Positions 60,800 through 64,000 of a stretch of DNA of 64,000 nucleotides are shown piece by piece. The stretch spans positions 1-64,000 of the forward strand of contig JAIPBJ010000001.1 in the NCBI GenBank assembly GCA_021739625.1. The letters run 5' to 3'. This DNA comes from Flavobacteriales bacterium (GTDB lineage Bacteria; Bacteroidota; Bacteroidia; UBA10329). A program made the position numbers and the translations under genes. Positions within the stretch are counted from its first letter, which is position 1. Every line of letters begins with the position of its first letter. The notes beneath the pieces were generated by a model that was not told the origin of the DNA, made no database searches, and saw only the letters and a program-made list of their open reading frames with translations.

Positions 60800-62641
60800 A
60801 TGGTAGGAAGCGATATGGCCAGCAATCGGAATGGGAAATCTAATGGGTCGGAAGTCAGTGATAATGAGTCATATCAGGCTCCGGAAGCACGTTATTTCAA
60901 ATCGAAGGAGCAGTTTGACCAGGCGGTCGGACAGGATTTCATCCAATATGTGAACCAGGGCACGTTGCGTAGCGACAGCTATCTGGTGGGCCTGTCGCAC
61001 GGGCAGTCGCCTGCGGGTGCATACTCCTACATCATCGACCATTTCAACGAGGTCAAGAACCCCAGACAGCTGCGGTTCACGTTTGTCAATACGCCTCTTG
61101 TCCGTCAGCGGGGTCTGCATGGTGTGGTCGATGCCAAGGTGTTCCTCACGCGGCTCATCCGCGAAGGATTCATCCGCAAGGAGCAGATCATAGGGCGCAC
61201 TTCGAAACGGGAAAGTCCGGAACTGTATGTGAGCGAATTCAACCATGAGCTTCAAGGATTTCTGACCGCAGAGAACAAGACGGGATTGGACTATGTGTTC
61301 CTCGCCTCAGACCCAACGGGCAGAGTAGCAGGTATTGCGCGGCATTCGGAGGCCTTCTTGTCCAAGGATATCGCGGTGGTGGTGGACGACCGCAATGAGA
61401 AGGAGCTCACCGCCACGCCCTATTTCCTGAAGCAGTCCAAAAGAGTGGCCTTCCTCGCCACCAAGGCCGACAAGAGACGGCCGCTTGCATGGCTCTATTA
61501 TCGTTGGTCGTTGGAGGACGAGAGTCCAAGTTTCCTCCGTTTCATGGAGAATGTGAAGAAGCGCATGACCGTGTTCATTGACGACAAGGCCCTCACTTGG
61601 CCGCAGGTCACGCTGAAGCGAGAAACGCCTTATGGTGAGACCGTCATACGCATTGATACCGCCAAACCGTTCAACGAAAAGGCGAAGCGCAAACTGCCGG
61701 TGGTGCTACTTGTGCATGGGTTTCTGGGCCTCAATTCCTATGATGCACTCCTCACGGCCATCCCGTCACACAAGTACATCGCTGCGGCCATGCATTATGG
61801 GTCGGTGCCGACCGACCTGCCGCCAAAGGATTATTCCAAGCACGTTGAGAAGAACATCAATCACGTGGTGCGCTATTTCGGTGAACTGGGCCACCCGGTC
61901 TATCTTTTCGACCATTCTATGGGAAACATCTATTTCCTGATGTTGGACCGCGACTGGGATGAGATGGACGGTGTGCGCAATTATCTCTGCGGCCGCATCG
62001 GGGCCAATCCGTTCTTCGGTGAGGAGGCCCGCCATGCCATGCTGGGCTTTCTCGACAACGTGATATTGCCTTCGGGCCAGGGAATAGTTGCCCGTGCCCT
62101 GTTCGCGGCCGCAAGGAGTCTTGTGCCGTTGGATTCGAAAGTGGGTGTCCGCAACCGTGGCATCGCCCTGGCCGACTGGCTCATCAGCAAGGATTCCGAT
62201 TTCCGCGACCGTGTCTGGAAGGCCGCCAAGGAGCGCATCATGCACCTTATGGTCAACATGGGATCGCTTCCCCACGTCAATCGCATTCCATTGGAACAGG
62301 CGCTGAGCCGACTTCCGGCCAAACTCTTCGCCATTCAGACCCATTCGGCCCTCATCGATTCGAAGGCGTTCGACAGGCAGACCGGCCTTCTCAATATGAC
62401 CAAACACGATATTCCTGTGCTCATTCTCAAAAGTGAGCGGGACGGTGTGGCCAAATATGTTCACCGCATCTACCAGGGCGAGGAGGTGAAGGTGGTGGAT
62501 GTGACCGATCACGATGAGAGGGATGCTTTCAGAGAGCACCTCTTTCACATGATACAGCCTGTGAGGACGGCAAACATCATCGACAGCTTCATCACTGAGG
62601 CAGAGTTGAAGCGAGATGTTCCCCAAGCACTGATGGTGTAG
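60800..62641 (+). CDS. Two-domain protein: NagB/6-phosphogluconolactonase-like domain fused to an alpha/beta hydrolase
   Basis: A 613-aa soluble protein. Residues about 40-250 resemble the NagB/6PGL sugar-isomerase fold: SYLVGLSHGQSPAGAYSYII (phosphate-loop position), LRFTFVNTPLVRQRGLHG, and LDYVFLASDPTGRVAGIARHS, which corresponds to the usual LGxDGHTAS block but with altered key residues. Residues about 298-600 form an alpha/beta hydrolase: VVLLVHGFLGLNSYDAL (oxyanion loop), YLFDHSMGNIYF with nucleophile Ser373, and DIPVLILKSERDGVAKYV for the acid. The polar first 30 residues look unstructured. No membrane segment. TACTTCG at 60779-60785 may be the -7 box. Function not known; domain call by eye. 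Confidence 0.65.
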   Translation: MVGSDMASNRNGKSNGSEVSDNESYQAPEARYFKSKEQFDQAVGQDFIQYVNQGTLRSDSYLVGLSHGQSPAGAYSYIIDHFNEVKNPRQLRFTFVNTPLVRQRGLHGVVDAKVFLTRLIREGFIRKEQIIGRTSKRESPELYVSEFNHELQGFLTAENKTGLDYVFLASDPTGRVAGIARHSEAFLSKDIAVVVDDRNEKELTATPYFLKQSKRVAFLATKADKRRPLAWLYYRWSLEDESPSFLRFMENVKKRMTVFIDDKALTWPQVTLKRETPYGETVIRIDTAKPFNEKAKRKLPVVLLVHGFLGLNSYDALLTAIPSHKYIAAAMHYGSVPTDLPPKDYSKHVEKNINHVVRYFGELGHPVYLFDHSMGNIYFLMLDRDWDEMDGVRNYLCGRIGANPFFGEEARHAMLGFLDNVILPSGQGIVARALFAAARSLVPLDSKVGVRNRGIALADWLISKDSDFRDRVWKAAKERIMHLMVNMGSLPHVNRIPLEQALSRLPAKLFAIQTHSALIDSKAFDRQTGLLNMTKHDIPVLILKSERDGVAKYVHRIYQGEEVKVVDVTDHDERDAFREHLFHMIQPVRTANIIDSFITEAELKRDVPQALMV

Positions 62642-62652
62642 GGCAGCAAACG

Positions 62653-64000
62653 TTACTGCTTCACCACCCGCATCACTTCCACCGTATCATTGCCCTGCAC
62701 GCGCAGCACATAGGTTCCTGCGGCAAGTGAGCTGATGTCCAATGTGCTGATGTTCCCTGATGCTGTGGTTCGCATGACGACCCGCCCATCCGCAGCGATC
62801 ATTTCCAACGATACCGCACCCATTGATGCCGGTAGCACAATGTCGATGGCATCGCTTGCAGGGTTGGGCCAAACAGCAAAACGTTCTGATGCAAGGTCGC
62901 GGATGTTCACCGCAATGACCTCGTAGGGGTCTGAGGTGCTGACACATCCGTTGGCATCGGTCACGGTCACTGTGTAGATGCCGGGACCTTGGACGGGAAT
63001 AGTGGCAGAATTGCTATTGGAAATGGCATTTCCTTCCAAGAACCATTGGTAGCTGGTACCTGAAACAGTGGAACTGAGCGTTGACCCGTTGTCGATGATC
63101 ACAGGCTGCGTCACATTGTGCTGCGTCACGGTAAATGACGTGGAAGTGGCCCCGCATCCGAAAGCGTTGAAAACTGTCACTGCATGTTGCCCCGCTGTGC
63201 CGATGATGCCCACCGCTGTGGTCCCTCCATCTGTCCAGCTATAACTGTCATGTCCCGATGGTGCCGCAAGGCGCACGGTCTCGCCCGGACAGAAGGTGAG
63301 CGCACCTCCATTGAACTGTCCGATGACCGCACGTCCGTTGCCACCGCGCACCGCTCCGTTGATCTGCGTCCCCACTGCCTGTGCTACCATGAACACGGGA
63401 ATGGAGACACTCGCGCCATTGACTCCCGCTCCCATTTCGATGGGGGCATCGGCCACATTATTTACGATGATGACGGCCACTGCACCAGCATTCTGCGCAT
63501 TGAGCGCCTTATCTCCGAATTCGCAGATTCCCCTATAGACAACCGCAATCTTGCCTGCCACCTGCGCTGCGTTGAATGCGGCCGAGCAAAGTAGGCTGTC
63601 GTTGGCGGCAGAACGGGCGATTACCATGTCGGCCTCCACGCTGATGGTAGCAAAGTCCGGACTGCCCCAGCCAGCGGCCGGAAGGGTGTAGGCATACTGA
63701 CCTTGCACCGCAGGAGTGTTGAGCATCACGAAGCCGACATCATTGCCAGAGACCACCATGGGGGTGGCCGGTACCGGATTCACCGTCACCTGCACAGTGG
63801 CATTGTCAGTGCAGCCTGTTGTTGTGCCTGTGACCGTGTAGGTGATGTTGCCTGAGGGCGATGCGTTCACCGATGCTCCGGTTGTTCCGCTAAGGCCGGT
63901 CGCGGGACTCCACACATAGCTCTGTGCACCTGAGGCCGTAAGCGATGCAGAACTTCCGCTGCACAGGCTCACCGTAGCGTTGTTCACCTGCACATTCGGG
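62653..64000 (-). CDS. C-terminal part of a secreted PA-domain protein with T9SS type A sorting domain (5' end outside the window)
   Basis: The frame stays open to the right edge; the M at 63993 in the track is an internal GTG valine (PNVQVNNATVSL), so the gene is truncated by the window. It shows an Ig-like repeat of the same kind as in the protein at 55648 (SYVWSPATGLSGTTGASVNA... TVNPVP), a protease-associated (PA) domain (IAVVYRGICEFGDKALNAQNAGAVAVIIVNNV), further Ig-like modules, and a type A sorting domain (RFAVWPNPASDAIDIVLP... GTYVLRVQGNDTVEVMRVVKQ). PA domains usually accompany peptidases, so a catalytic domain may lie upstream. Its stop is 11 bases from the convergent gene. Confidence 0.88.
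   Translation of the reverse strand, partial: PNVQVNNATVSLCSGSSASLTASGAQSYVWSPATGLSGTTGASVNASPSGNITYTVTGTTTGCTDNATVQVTVNPVPATPMVVSGNDVGFVMLNTPAVQGQYAYTLPAAGWGSPDFATISVEADMVIARSAANDSLLCSAAFNAAQVAGKIAVVYRGICEFGDKALNAQNAGAVAVIIVNNVADAPIEMGAGVNGASVSIPVFMVAQAVGTQINGAVRGGNGRAVIGQFNGGALTFCPGETVRLAAPSGHDSYSWTDGGTTAVGIIGTAGQHAVTVFNAFGCGATSTSFTVTQHNVTQPVIIDNGSTLSSTVSGTSYQWFLEGNAISNSNSATIPVQGPGIYTVTVTDANGCVSTSDPYEVIAVNIRDLASERFAVWPNPASDAIDIVLPASMGAVSLEMIAADGRVVMRTTASGNISTLDISSLAAGTYVLRVQGNDTVEVMRVVKQ

Noticed and set aside
1-64000. tRNA, rRNA, prophage or insertion-sequence genes
   Set aside because: I looked for tRNA T-loop text, integrase and transposase motifs and saw none; a covariance-model scan could still find a tRNA missed by eye.

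Overview
The window comes from a member of the Bacteroidota, most likely a Flavobacteriales-type bacterium with fairly GC-rich DNA. The evidence is: type IX secretion (T9SS) sorting domains of both the type A and type B (gliding-motility C-terminal) classes; a PorP/SprF protein; DUF5686, DUF4199, FISUMP and WbqC family proteins; and promoters of the Bacteroidota form TTG-N18-TAnnTTTG, seen best in front of the SRP RNA gene. No tRNA, rRNA, CRISPR array, integrase or transposase gene was recognised.

Layout. 1-13.9 kb: a truncated gene end, a 42-bp repeat array, a TPR-adenylate cyclase, a GreA-like protein, a 1170-residue outer-membrane protein, a secreted beta-propeller protein, an amber-interrupted small membrane protein, a cystathionine gamma-synthase/lyase, a secreted M43 metalloprotease and a CBS-domain protein. 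13.9-20.2 kb: a lamin-tail protein, an acyl-CoA dehydrogenase/aldehyde dehydrogenase pair, sucC and an unknown protein. 20.2-20.9 kb: a striking AT-rich array with a 21-bp period, plus REP-like palindromes. 20.9-29.4 kb: a CHU_C-type lipoprotein overlapping a PorP/SprF gene, lipoproteins, a cyclase-family hydrolase, a vWA membrane protein, thiL and a Fic protein. 29.4-36.4 kb: a glutamine-synthetase homologue, an amino-acid permease and a dehydrogenase; the permease and synthetase are separated by two inserted genes (FISUMP and pentapeptide-repeat), each bordered by direct duplications. 36.4-47.5 kb: ten co-oriented surface-polysaccharide genes (nucleotide-sugar enzymes and two glycosyltransferases). 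47.6-55.6 kb: DUF4199, the SRP RNA, a sulfotransferase, a deacetylase-GNAT-DUF5686 operon, a second 42-bp array and a WbqC-like gene. 55.6-64 kb: a large type B T9SS protein, ychF, an unusual two-domain protein and a truncated T9SS protein.

How it fits together. Much of the content serves the cell surface: nucleotide-sugar synthesis, glycosyl transfer, sulfation and deacetylation, outer-membrane barrels, and T9SS cargo with PorP/SprF. Central metabolism is represented by sucC, thiL, the sulfur amino-acid enzyme and an acyl-CoA/aldehyde oxidation pair.

The least explained structure is non-coding. Four repeat arrays share a 21- or 42-bp step, which is two or four DNA helical turns. Three lie immediately downstream of stop codons, and the fourth runs into a promoter. 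Two of them sit beside relics of gene 3' ends. With the permease duplication, this suggests a local process that inserts or duplicates DNA at gene ends. Several promoters are also placed so close to start codons that near-leaderless transcripts are likely. All names rest on reading motifs by eye; no database search was possible.
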